64,000 nt of DNA. Origin: Prorocentrum cordatum (Eukaryota; Sar; Dinophyceae; Prorocentrales; Prorocentraceae). The stretch is from contig CAUYUJ010012558.1 of NCBI GenBank assembly GCA_963575745.1, forward strand, positions 62,001 through 126,000. The letters are read 5' to 3'. Positions within the stretch are counted from its first letter, which is position 1, and each line of letters opens with the position of its first letter. This document shows positions 44,946-56,248 of this stretch, piece after piece. The position numbers were made by a program, and so were the translations under genes. A model generated the notes under the pieces. It saw nothing but the letters and a program-made list of their open reading frames with translations. It was not told where the DNA came from and searched no databases.

Positions 44946-45474
44946 TATCTATACACATATATTTATATACGTGTATATATATATATATACATCAACATAT
45001 ACATGTACATTTATGCACACTAGAACCACGCGCGCGCTTAGCTCCTGGTCGCGGCATCATGGCACCAAAGGATGCTGCGACAAGCAATGCCATCGACAGC
45101 GGATCTCGTTCCAGAGGGTCCTGACGGCCGACCCTCCTGGAGTATTGGAAATCGGGTACTGTGCTGCCTCCTGCCTGGCGTAACTCCGTCGCAATGTTTC
45201 ATTGCAGGAGGGTTCCAGAACTGCCTGGACTGGACCAGGCTGGATCGAACGGCCGCGAACCAGCGTCCCCTCCAAGACGAATCGAACCAAACTGGAACGG
45301 TCGCGGGAAAGACCCGAACCGAACCGAACCAGGATCGCTCGTGGACCGAATGGGGCCGAATCGGACCGATACAGACCGAACCGGAGCGGTAAATCCACCC
45401 CAAGGAATGGGGAACGAAACCCGAGGCCCAACAGAGAACTGCCCGGACACCCCTCCCTGCTCGTCATTTTTAGG
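44946..45474. other. No confident gene
   Basis: TA-rich patch 44950-45010, unique sequence 45011-45270, then loose GGACCGAA/GAACCGAACC words at 45290-45400. A minor ATG frame at 45058 is only 22 codons long. Confidence 0.4.
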
Positions 45475-45620
45475 CCCCTTACGAAATCCTTCGGATTCCT
45501 TGGGCGATCCACCGGGCTCCTTCGGACATGTCTAGGACCCCATCGGGCACCCATCGGATTCCTTAGGAAACGCATAAGATTCCGAAGGGAATCCATCGGA
45601 TTCCTGAGAAATCCTGCCCT
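45475..45620. repeat. 21-bp degenerate minisatellite, block 2
   Basis: About seven units of the same GGATTCCTTRGGACATCC type. It directly borders the embedded reading frame at 45640. Confidence 0.85.
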
Positions 45621-45639
45621 CCCCCCCCCCTTCCTCCTG

Positions 45640-46967
45640 AGCCTCCGAGCCTCGGCGCCGCCGATCTGGGAGATCGCCGCGGTCTCCACCTCGTGCCCTC
45701 GGAGATGGCTGGTGTCATCGGTGTCAAAGACTCGCCAGACGTCTCGGACCCTGCCGCGCCTGCCCTCGTGGACCCCCTCCACGGGGACGCGGGCCGCCTT
45801 GCCGTGCCAGGGAAGGTTCTCGCAGTCCTCGAGGCTCACCTTGTCCTTGGTCTTCGGTTTTCTCTTGTAGCCCCTCCCCCCCGCTTGCATCTCGGCCTTG
45901 GACTTCTCGCCGAAGCTCGACTTGGTCTGCGGGGCCCAGACTGGGAACTTCGCCTTGGCCACGCCTCGGCCCAGGTGTTCGAGCGAGTCCTCGCCACCAA
46001 TTTCGGCCCTCTTGCGCTGCCGCTTGCGCCGCAGCTTGCCCGGGAACTGGCCCGAGAACTTGGCCGCCCACCTACTCTTGCGTTTTTCGGTGCGCGCGTG
46101 CGTGGGTCGGTTCTCGAGGGCGCGTGGGAACTGGATCTCCTTGATCCAGTCCTCTGGCGGCCTGCACATGAATTTCCCCACTTCGGTTGACTCGAGGTCA
46201 AGGTCTCGGAACTCCAGGGGTCAGGGGCCCTCGCCGGGCACGCGGTCCCCGGGCGCGTCCTCGGGGCGGAAGCAGTCGCCGTCGAGGGCGCTCCAGCCGG
46301 GGATTGGCGGGACGTTCTCGGGCCAACGCTGGGCGCCCTCCAGGCGCTCGCTCGCCGGCCTCGACTCGACGCTGCGGCCCTGCACCGCGGAGCAGCTCCA
46401 AGGCTCCAGGCCCACGGCGGGCTCGAGTTCGCCCTGATCGGTCGGCCGGAGCACGAGCATCTGGTTCGCTCGCAGCCCTTGGAGCGGCACCGCCTCCTTG
46501 CTCTTGTCGCGGAAGTTGGCGTAAGCCCCGGGGGCGCAGTAGAGGCGTCGTTCGTGGGGCCCTCACTGTGTCGGGTGCTTGTACTGTTTCTCGGGCTCGG
46601 CCTTCGCCTTCTGGATCCAGTCTTGTTCCATCGCCCAGTGCATCTCGGTCATGAAATCTCGGAGCACGGCCTTGGGTTGGCTGTGCTCGCGGGCGTCCGG
46701 CTCCTGCAAGGAGCTCGCGGCGTCGGGGGCCACGGGCGCGTGGGCCACATGCTCGAGCCGCGCTCGGAGCGCGACGGCCTCGGTCCTCTGGCTCGACAAG
46801 CAGCCGGCGAACACGAGGCTCTGGCCGTGCTGCTGTTTGATGAAGTCGCTGGTCTAGCTCGCAATGAGATCGTCCAGCCAAGCCCTCGGCTGCCCCCGCG
46901 CGTCGATGGCCTCAGAGATCCCCGCGCGCTCCTCCGAGAACTCGAGCAAAGCGTTCGGCCCTGAGGA
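45640..46967 (-). pseudogene. Intronless unidentified frame with three in-frame stops
   Basis: Minus strand, one continuous phase for about 440 codons, broken only by TAG at 46856, TGA at about 46565 and TGA at about 46221. Sense in order: NALLEFSEERAGISEAIDAR; TSDFIKQQHGQSLVFAGCLS; QPKAVLRDFMTEMHWAMEQD; YCAPGAYANFRDKSKEAVPL; NQMLVLRPTDQGELEPAVGL; NVPPIPGWSALDGDCFRPED; GKFMCRPPEDWIKEIQFPRA; then a Lys/Arg-rich basic part (GKLRRKRQRKRAEIGG) and FPVWAPQTKSSFGEKSKAEM; ending near GHEVETAAISQIGG. The protein-like composition is continuous across the stops, and two stops fit CGA to TGA changes. No family recognised; the basic segment could bind nucleic acid. It sits between two blocks of the 21-bp minisatellite, suggesting insertion of a retrocopy or element ORF. 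Confidence 0.5.
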
Positions 46968-47515
46968 AATCCATCGGATCCCTTAGGGTATCCATCATAT
47001 TCCGGAGGAATTGCGCATGATTCCTTGAGACATCCATGAGGCCTCTTAAGACACCCATGGGATTCCTGAGGAATTCCACAGAAAATTCGTTGGAAACCCC
47101 ACGACCCTGGAGGACATGTATCAGATATTTAAGCAAATCCATCAGATGCCTTCGGCAATCCACAGGATTCCTTAGGACATTCATAAGATCCCTTGGGATA
47201 TCCATATGATTCTGTAAGACAGCCATATGGATTCCCAACGCAAGCAAGATGATCCCTTTGGACATCAAAATGGGGAATCCACCGGGTTCCCCAGGACATC
47301 CATATGATCCCTTAGGACATCCACAAAATTCCGTTGGAATTCCATGGGGTTCCTTAGAACATCTATGGGCATCCTTGGGAAATGAATGGAATTCCTTCGG
47401 AAATCCATCGGACTCTTTAGGCAATCTATCGGAATCCTTAGGAGACGCATGAGATATGTAAGGACATCCATGCGGTTCCTTCGGACATCCATCGGACCTC
47501 TTAGGACACCAGGGG
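46968..47515. repeat. 21-bp degenerate minisatellite, block 3
   Basis: About 26 units similar to block 1 (GGATTCCTTAGGACATCCAT), starting at once beyond the embedded frame. Confidence 0.92.
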
Positions 47516-47519
47516 GGGC

Positions 47520-47700
47520 GATTACGCTCAGCAAACGTTTCTGACCGCGGGGGGGGGCAAAAAAAACCCGATACCGGACTCCCGACACCTGTCACGGGGT
47601 GTCGAGGCGAACCCAGCCATGGCGACGAGAGCCTTCCAGGATGCCCCGAAAACCGACAACGATGTAAGGGTAGCGGTATCAATACGTTTTCCCGGATAGC
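47520..47700 (+). repeat. Dispersed repeat family C, copy 1
   Basis: Contains CGAACCCAGCCATGGCGACG, AGAGCCTTCCAGGATGCCCC and GGGTAGCGGTATCAATACGT, preceded by a G run. Related blocks are at 48770-48930 and 63340-63480. Confidence 0.65.
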
Positions 47701-48010
47701 GTTTATGGCAAAAACCAAAAACATGGAAGAGTTCCATAGACCGCCTGGTCCGGCAGCCGTTTTCGCCTGAGACGTTCACACCATTTGTTCAGGAAACGTG
47801 CTGCGTGCTCTCTCCTCAATGCAGGCAGCATCTGTTAGTCCGGACGGCCACGACCCCTGGTAAAAAACTCGCCAAGGTGCACATGGCCGTGTCTCGACAT
47901 CCTACTCCTTGACCAGCCTCTCCGCCGGGGGGCTCCAGAGCCATTACATGAAACCCACGCGCACCGTCGAAAGTTTATGTTTATGCCTTTTTCTTTCTCT
48001 GAGTATCAAG
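47701..48010. other. No gene seen
   Basis: Unique sequence without a recognisable frame. Confidence 0.4.
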
Positions 48011-48310
48011 GCGCCTTGCTGAGGAGGAAGATGATGAGGGCGAGGATAACAATGGATATGATGGTGATGATGCTGACGACAGTGCTGGTAAAGAAGTTAA
48101 CGACGTCATCGTCGACGACGACGATGACATCGATGACGATGACATCGATGACGAGGAGTAGGGGGAGGAGGAGGAGGAGGAGGAGGAGGAGGAGGAGGAG
48201 GAACAGGATCGCAACAGCCTCGATGCCTATGCATGGCCAACATAGAACAATATGAACAGGACCAGGAACAGGACCAGGAGGAGGAGGAGGAGAAGAAGGA
48301 GGAGGTAACA
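48011..48310. repeat. GAT/GAC then GGA triplet tracts
   Basis: GATGATG-type and GACGACG-type triplets at 48020-48150, pure GGA at 48163-48205, and ACCAGGA/GGA at 48255-48305. Confidence 0.85.
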
Positions 48311-48765
48311 CTCCTCTGAGGCCGCAGCTGAGCAGGCCTGGAGCCCTCCGGGCCCCAGGCGCTGGCACCGCCCAGCGCTGTGAGGGCTCCGAAGTGGAGG
48401 GGGCGCGGGGCGGTCGCGAGCCGCAGCGTAGCAGGCAGCTCGCAGAGGCCAGACTCCCGCCCTCCTGCTCCGGCAAAGGGCCCTCCCACCCCAAATCCAC
48501 TCGAGTCGCTGGCAAAAATCACGACGTCGCTGGGAGCCCTGACTGGGCCTCCGAAAAACGTCTCGGGGTGCAAACTCGGTCCTGGGCCACGGGTCAAGAC
48601 TCTGGGGACTGACGTTATGACAAATCATGAAGTCGGGGGTATGTGTCCCACTCCCTCCCGCTCCTCGTCCCTGATCGTCTCCCTCTGTCTCTCCTTGTTA
48701 TTCTCCCCTGCCTCCTTCTCTTTTTCTTCCCCCACCACCACCTGGGGAAACCAACAAGTAACGAT
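48311..48765. other. Non-repetitive island, no confident gene
   Basis: Both strands carry open frames (minus: RAPSDVVIFASDSSGFGVGG; plus: SLGALTGPPKNVSGCKLGPG). Neither has a recognised domain or convincing splice context. Confidence 0.3.
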
Positions 48766-48769
48766 ACGG

Positions 48770-48930
48770 CTGCCCTCTGGACCTCCCCTGGGGCGCGTTC
48801 TGCCCAGAAAAATATTTGAGGCGAATCCAGCGGTGGCGACGAGGGCCACTCAGGAGCCCCCCACAAAAAGAACACGAGCGAAAGGTAGTGGTATGGGTAC
48901 CTTTTCATCCTCTGACCCCCCCCCGCCTCC
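48770..48930 (+). repeat. Dispersed repeat family C, copy 2
   Basis: CTCCCCTGGGGCGCGTTCTG, GGCGAATCCAGCGGTGGCGA, AGGGCCACTCAGGAGCC and GGTACCTTTTCATCCTCTGA align with copy 3 at 63358-63475. Confidence 0.7.
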
Positions 48931-49104
48931 TCACCGTTCTTCCTCCTCGGATGCACTGGCGCAAGCTGACGCCCCCACGGGCAATAGAAGGCCCGAAGGC
49001 TTGATCGCTTCCGCCGCCTCGGCCTCAGACATCCCCCTCCCCGCCTCACCGCCCTCCCTGGATCCACCTTCGAATACCAGAAATACAACAGCGATGAGGA
49101 CAAC

Positions 49105-49200
49105 GGCGAGGAGGAGGAGGAGGAGGAGGAGGAGGAGGAGCAGGAGGAGGAGGAGGAGCGGGAGGAGGAGGCTCGGAGGAGGAGGAGGAGGAACAGGATG
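49105..49200. repeat. GGA microsatellite
   Basis: GGA triplets with CAGGAGGA and CGGGAGGA interruptions. Unique sequence without a gene follows to 49325. Confidence 0.9.
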
Positions 49201-49329
49201 GGGTAGCCGAGCGGTCGCCGCCGAAAGCATAAGGATTTCGAAAGGGACGCGATTCCAAAGCAGGGGAAAAACGGCAGGCCCCCCTAGCCAAGGGGGGAGA
49301 AAGAGGAGGATTATCCATCTACCTCATCC

Positions 49330-49725
49330 ACCACTCCCTCCTCCTCATCCACCACGCCCTTCTCCTGCTGCCCTCTTACTCTCTCATCCCCCGAGAGCTC
49401 GCTCTCCAACCCCCTCTCACCCTGCTCCTCATGCTCCGTCTCCTCCGCTTCTTCATCCTCATCATCCTGATCATTTACCCCATCATTTCTGATCGCCACT
49501 CCCCACCCTCCGCATCCTACCTCTTCTCCTTCTTATCCGTTTCCTCCTGCTGCTCCTCCTCCTGTTGCCCCTCCTCCTCCTCCTCCTCCTTCTTCTCCGC
49601 CCCCTCAATCTCCCCACATCATTATCATCATCATTATCACCCTCGCACCCCTCCTCCCCCTCCTCCTCCTCCTCCTCCTCCTCTTCCTCCTTCTCCTCTT
49701 CCTCCTCCTAAATGGAGGCGCAACA
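49330..49725. repeat. TCC-rich block
   Basis: TCC/CTC triplets at 49340-49440 and 49550-49715 with TCATCATCC patches. The leucine- and serine-rich frames are repeat products. Confidence 0.85.
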
Positions 49726-49783
49726 ATTTGAGCTTCGCATACTTTCCTGCTCTGAATTACGCTGGCCTATGGCCAGTCACTTA

Positions 49784-50632
49784 TCAGAAAGGCGTATTAA
49801 GGCGGGGCGATCTAGTCGCATCTGGGGGACCTTCGCCAATAGGGACGGGCCAACGCAGCGCCCGCCGCCACCAGGGCAAGGGGAATGACGCGAGGGGAGG
49901 GACTGCTCGTATGGATCGAGAACGGACGGAGGCGGGGTGGCAAGAGTCCAGGAGAGTCAGCCCCGAGCCTTGGAGCGAATCCATTGTGGCTGGAGCGAAC
50001 CCTGGATGGCCTCCTCCTCCACATCGTCCGCGTCCCCGACGGTGCGCAGCCGCAGAAGCAGCGTCTGGCCGCCCTGTTCGCTCGCGCCCGCGATCGCGAG
50101 TGGACTCGAGGCAGGACTTGTGTTCGGCAGCTCCGCTCCGAGGCCGTTTTGGCCACGAGGTCAGGTCGTCCTCGCCGGTGCTCCTGCCGTTGGAGCAACA
50201 TCCGGAGGTCCGCGCGGGCGCGACGTGCGCCCCCCCAACCTGGCGCGAGTCGTGCGCCAGGGGCGTGGCCGCAGGCGGCGCCGCCGGGTGGTCCAGCGCC
50301 AGCCCAGTGTGTGCCTCTGCGGTCTTGGCGCTGTCTCGGGCGGGGCCGAAGGCCCTCTCGACTGCGCTTGAGGCAGCCAGCCTGAATCAGACCGCCACCC
50401 GGTGATTGGCATCACCGTGGACTGGCGTGGAGGACCTGGCGGATTCTATGGGCGTTCTGAGGGGGGCATTCTTGCGATTGACCATCGTCTCGGGCAGGTC
50501 GATCGGTATCCTCCCACCCCATCTCTCGAGTAGAGGATCGACTACAGAACTGGCGCAACCAAACATGTATGTTCTTGTCGGATCTACGAGAAGTGCGTGG
50601 AATGCTCGTAGATCTACGAGCGTTCCACGCAT
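49784..50632 (-). pseudogene. Long minus frame with one internal stop, unidentified
   Basis: From about 50632 the minus strand reads LLVDPTRTYMFGCASSVVDP, LLERWGGRIPIDLPETMVNR and APLRTPIESARSSTPVHGDA, then a TGA at 50387. In the same phase it continues LAASSAVERAFGPARDSAKT, GLALDHPAAPPAATPLAHDS and onward to 49784. The first half looks protein-like. The second is Arg/Gly/Pro-rich and could be chance openness in GC-rich DNA. No family recognised. Confidence 0.25.
50595..50630. repeat. 36-bp near-perfect palindrome
   Basis: Left arm GCGTGGAATGCTCGTAGA, right arm TCTACGAGCGTTCCACGC. They pair at 17 of 18 positions with no loop, centred on TAGATCTA. It can form a cruciform, or in RNA a long hairpin. 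Confidence 0.92.
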
Positions 50633-50869
50633 TCCTCATGGAGTCGACGAGATGATCAAGTTCGGGGTAAATCAGGTATGTTCTCGATCCCCTACGCGAA
50701 TCTCGGGTCGGACGACAAGGGGTGGGGTCCCAAGCGGGGTGTGCGAGATCAGCTCATGTATCTCATGTAGCATGTTTTCATGGCGCCTCCCAGCGCCTCC
50801 CAGCGCCAAGGTATCGAGAAGAGCGTTCGGCGGCGGAGCTGGACCCAGCTGTATGCAACAGATTTCGGC

Positions 50870-51235
50870 CCCCCCCCCCCCCCAAAAAAAAATACGACTA
50901 CGACTACTGCTGTGACTACGACTACGACTACTGCTGTGACTACTCCTGTTTTCGTGCGCCCGCCCACTCCCACTACCATTTCGTCCCCCCTTTTCCCTAA
51001 CACTCCCTCCCACGACGATTATCATTTTTACTCTACAGCCGCTTCTACTAATTCGGATCCCCCCCGCCCCCATCATCGTCCTGGCACTTCGTCCCCCCTG
51101 CGCTTCCTCCTCCCTAACCCCCCTGATCCTCACCCTGCCGCATTTCGTCCTCGCTTTCCTGTCTGTGTTCCTCCCCCTCGTCGTCGTCGTCGTCCTCCTC
51201 CTCCTCCTCCTCCTCCTCTTTCTCCCCCTTCCCCT
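50870..51235. repeat. GACTAC repeat and TCC/GTC tracts
   Basis: C and A runs (50870-50890), then two copies of CGACTACGACTACTGCTGTG (50895-50945). CGTCGTCGTC and TCC triplets lie at 51177-51220. Confidence 0.8.
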
Positions 51236-51317
51236 TTTGGGTGTTGCTAGAAGTTCCCCCCCAGGGTGCTCCCAGCTCCTCGCGCCGCTTGAGGGGCCTC
51301 TGGGGCCTGCTGGACAT

Positions 51318-51390
51318 CGGAACGGGTGCTCTGGAAGCCATCTGCGCCTGGGCCCCGAGAAGGGTGCTCTGGAAGCCATCTGAGCCTCCC
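51318..51390. repeat. 34-bp tandem duplication
   Basis: GGGTGCTCTGGAAGCCATCT followed by GMGCCT occurs twice, about 37 bp apart. The flanking 51391-52080 has no recognised gene; CATCGGCGAT words at 51480-51570 resemble 59610-59680. Confidence 0.75.
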
Positions 51391-52098
51391 TGGGGAAGCT
51401 GTGGTCCCCATGGGCCAGAGCCTGAGGGGCAACGATAGGGGGGGACTGGCATAGGGAGGGACACATCGACCTGGAACCGGCGATACATCACCGATACATC
51501 GGCGATAGGCACCCGATAGCGAATCCGAACCTGCTTGGGCGGGGTGGAGCTATCGGGCCCGCATCGGCGATCAATGGGGGATTGGGGGTCGATGCATCCC
51601 CCGCTTTCCTATCCACCTCGATCGTTGCCCCTGAAGGCCACAGACACCCTCCGATACGGGGAGGCTGGAAACACTAAGGGCTGGAACCACTGCGGACAGA
51701 TCGATTAGAGCAGGGAAAATCGCGCTCGCGTCGGCCTAAAAAACAAAGGGGCCCATGCCCTGACCAACCAACAACAGCAACTTCATGGTAGGCCCAATAA
51801 TCCCCCAATCGGTCTGACGACCTCTGCTACGGAAGCAGCAAAAAACGAAACGACAACCGCAAACGCAAACCGCGGGGACCTGATAATGAGACACTAACGG
51901 ATCATTTGTCAGAAAATTTGCGCCACCCTTTTCCAAATTTGGCGCAGCCCGACAAAAAATACAGCCGGAAACCCAAAGCATGCAACACAACCATGCCTCG
52001 CCCACACTTCTGTTTCCAGCCTCAGCGTAAGATTTGTGTGTTGGCCCTGCGGCCCCAGAGTTCCCGACACCTTCCCGTCCCCCCACTTCCCCCCCCTC

Positions 52099-55000
52099 CT
52101 TTCGTCCGGCCCGACCACCCCTGCCGCGGCGGCATCCTGCTCGGCCAAGCCGCGGGCGGCCACGTCTGGCACCTGCACGGTGAGCCTCAGGATGGTGCGA
52201 CCCACCTGCAGATCGGGGGGAGGGTGTGACGAAAGCTATGATGTACAAGCTATGTTGTGCAAAATTTGATGTATAAGCAAAGTGGTGTAAGCCAGAATCG
52301 TGTGGTGATGGCGCTGGTTTCTGACACTGCCTTGATGGTTCAACCTTCAACGACCGGCGGCTTTTCGATCACCAGATCGTTTCATGTTTGCCGATTCTGA
52401 GCCGCTGGCGGCGTTCAACCTTCAACGCCCGCGCCGCGGTCGCCGCCGCGTCGACTCGACACGAATCTACCGTACGCCTTGTGACGCGAGCAATGTGGCG
52501 CAAGCAGTGCCAAGCGACCACGAGGCGCCCACGGCGCTGCCCATCATGCGGAACATCGACATCCCCAGCCGGCCCACGGGGAGCCCACGAGGCTCCCACG
52601 GCCACCCAACAGGCGAAACCTCGATGCACCAGTCCAGCACACGTGGTGCCCATGAGGTGCCCACGGCCGCCGCGCGGGCCAAACCCCGCCACACGCACGT
52701 TTCGCCGAGGCCGCGAGTCGCCCACGGCCGCCCACCAGATGAAACCCGCCACGTCCGTCCAACTCGTGAGAGGCAGAAGAACCCATAGTCCAACCTCCGT
52801 TTGGAAACCTTTTCCTGGCCTGTGGGGCAAAGTCATCCCCTGCCCCAAAAGCCCGACACTTCCCTACCGTTGCATGTGTGTCTTGTTTTGTTTTGTTGTT
52901 TTCCCCGCCTTGCACAACACTCCTGGAAGAGACGATGAGAAGGAAGAAGGGCAATGCTTTTATATCACGTCCAGTTGCTCGTCACTGGCATCCGCAAGAG
53001 AAGCTGTCACCAATTTAACGCCAAAAACTGTTGGAGACCAACGCAGCCGTAACCGCAAACGGTCATCAAGGAAGTGTTGCCGAACGTCGCTGGTGCAGCA
53101 ATGTGAAGAGAAGGAGGCGGAGGGGGTAATTACCCTGCGACGTATCCAACCCTTTTCTGTACATGTGGCGAGTATACTCAGGACCACTCAATACTGACTG
53201 GCATTCTGAAGGACTCGCAGTGCACAAGAAGAGCATCGAGCAGTGATTTCAGAAGAACGCAGCAAGAAGAGCAGCGGTAAAAATACAAAACGGACACACA
53301 AGAGGCGTTGAAAGAAACGCGCCCAAAAAGTGAACACAAAAGGGTGCGGCGGCGAGGGTTTAACCAGAACATCAATTGAACTCAGCAATGCGCTGCGCTG
53401 AGCGGGGCTGTTGCATGAGGTGCATAACGGGGGAGGAGGCTCATCCAAAAGAGGAGACAGAAGGGCGCGGCAGCGAACCCAACGAGAAGAACCCAAAAGT
53501 GGAATCAACAGGTCGCGGTCGCGATGCACACAGAAGTGGACGCAGGAGGGCGCGGTAGAAAAAGCAGCCAAAAGCGGTTACAAAAGAGTGTGGCAGCGAC
53601 CGCAATGAGACCTCCCCAAGACATGGAAACAAAAAGGGCGCGGCACCGGCAGTAACCTAAGGCACCAAAAAGTGGAGATAAAAGAGCGCGGCAGCCAAAG
53701 TGTCCAGACTCACCCAAACGTGGAGAAAAAAGGGCGCGGCAGCGAAAACAAAGAGAAGCATCCAAAAGTGAAGACAAAAGGGCGCGGCAGCGAAAGGGAA
53801 CAGAAGCGCCAAAAAGTGGAGACAAAAGGGCGCGGCAGCGAAAGCAATTAGAAGGCCCCGAAGAGTGGAGACAAAAGGGCGCGACTGTGAAGGCAACCTG
53901 AAGCACCCACAGGTGGAGACAAAAGGACGCGGTAGCGAGTGTCCAGACTCACCCAAAAGTGGAGACAAAAGGGCGCGGCAGCGAGAGACCTCCCCAGAGG
54001 GCTCGTGGCGGTCTGAACTCTCCAACACTGGGTCGCAGGACTACCTGGGCAGGCTGTCTGCGTGCAGCCGAAAGCCTCGCAAATACCACTGCACACCTCC
54101 GGCTGGATTCGCCTCGAAATTTGTGCCATGATACAAACTCACGGCTATTGCCCGACAGCGCCTGGCGCCATGTGTCTGCTGGCAAGTCGGAGGTGTTCAA
54201 AGAACACTCAAAGGCAAAAACAAAGGCATGGCAGCGACAGCAAGGAGAAGCATCCTAGAGTGGAACGACAGGGCGCGAAAGCGGAAACACCGACAAGCAT
54301 CCACCAGCAATGGCGCCGCAGCGAAAGAAAAGAGACGCACTCAGACGTGAAAGCAATAGCAAGTGCCGGGGGCGTTCTCAAAGCCCCGGGACCGCGAGAA
54401 AAAAACACCGAACATCTTTATTTCTCGCCCCGGGCCCTTCCGGCGAATGCCCATTCATTTTCACACCGCAAACGCCTTGCTTTGCCCCACATGATCAAGA
54501 GCTCGAGCGTTTTTCCCCCCAGAGGTTTTATTTGTCCCCCGCGGTCCCCCAGAAACCTCCAAATACTTAAAAAAGAATCGTGTTCGACAAATCTCAAAAA
54601 CATCATAGTTTTCTGCTACAAACTTATACAAAAGAGCAGGCCAAGATGGCGAAAACCATACAACTGTCTGGCACGAGTCCCAGAGGGTTCAGCGCCACGG
54701 TTTTCATTCCCCTCCCCAGACTCGGACCGAAAAATAAAAAAAACAAAAAAAAAAGTTTTCTGCTTGCAAGCTGTAGCAAACTGGCACTTAAAGATCGCAC
54801 AAACTGTAGAACTGTCGGGCACGTGCCCCGGAGGGTCCAGCTCCTTTTCTCCACTTTCTCCAGGCCCCCGGACCGAAAAATTGCAAAAACACCATCGTCT
54901 TCTGCTCCAAAAACTATTACAAACGAGCAGACGAAGATGGCAAAAACCGTAAAAAGGTCCGGCACGAGCCCTGGAGGGTTCTGCGCCAGGCGACTGCGAA

Positions 55001-56197
55001 CACGAGCCCCGTAGGGTTCAGCGCTCCAAATACAGCACGAGCACCGCAGGATTCTGCGCCCAGTACGCGGAGAGCACGAGCCCCGGAGGGTTCTGCGCAC
55101 TCCACGTAGATGGCACGAGCCCCGAAGGGTTCAGCGCCACAAGCACGAGCCCCGAAGGGTTCAGCGCCGCAAGCACGAGCCCCGAAGGGTTCAGCGCTCA
55201 AGATGTCGAAAGCACGAGCGAGCCCCGAAAAGTTGAGCTCTGAATTCCCCGCCAGGCCACGGTCCGAAAAAAAAAAAACAAAAAAACATAATTTTCCCCT
55301 TCAACACTATAACAAAAGAGCAATCCCAGATGGCAGAAAACCGTAAAACTACCCGGCACGAGCCCCAGAGGGGTTCAGCGCCACGTTTTTCATTCCCCCC
55401 CCAGCCCCGGACAGAAAAATCAAAATTCATAATAATTCTCCGCTAGAAAGCTAAAACAAAAGAGCATTCAAAAATTGTAGAAACCGTAGAAGTGTCCGGC
55501 ACGAGCCCCGGAGGGTCCAGCGTCACGTTTTCCACTTTCTCCCAGGGCCCCAGGCAAAATTGCAAAAACACAAATCGTTTTCTGCTCGAAAACTACTAGA
55601 AACGAGCAAACGACAACTGCAAAAACCGTAAAACTTCCCGGCACGAGCCCTGGAGGGTTCTGCGCCAGGCGACTGCGAACACGAGCCCCGTAGGGTTCAG
55701 CGCTCCCAGTGTAGCACGAGCCCCGTAGGGTCCAGCGCTACTGGCACGAGCCCCAGCGCCAAGGCGCGAGCCCTGGAGGATTCTGCGCCCAGTACGTGGA
55801 GAGCACGAGCCCCGACGGTTCCGTGCACTCAACGTAGATGGCACGAGCCCCGCAGGGTTCAGCGCCACAGGCACGAGCCCCGAAGGGTCCAGCGCCGCAA
55901 GCACGAGCCCCGAAGGGTCCAGCGCTCAAGATGTCGAAAGCACGAGCCCCGAAGGGTTCAGCGCTGTAGACGTCGAATGCACGAGCCCCGAAGGGTTCAG
56001 CGCTCTCAGCGCGGTTGGCACGAACCCCGAAGGGTTCAGCGCCAAAGGCACGAGCCCCGGAGGGTTCAGCGCCAGACGAAATGATAAGGCAAAGGAAGAG
56101 AAGGAGGCGGACGGCGCTCTGGGCGTCCCCTACGCCTTCCGACAAACGGCTACAAGACCCCAGGTCCGTCAAAACATTGCTCCAGCTCGCACCAATA

Positions 56198-56248
<51 letters not shown>

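Noticed and set aside
45057-45640. C-terminal 190 residues of the long minus frame ending at 45057
   Set aside because: Downstream of about 45640 the frame reads 21-bp minisatellite units and GAACCGAACC words, so the openness comes from the repeat and not the gene.
49195-49265. tRNA-like GTAGCCGAGCGGT box A followed by GATTCC
   Set aside because: Box B is poor (GACGCGATTCC), no acceptor or anticodon stem can be drawn, and it lies at the edge of a GGA tract.
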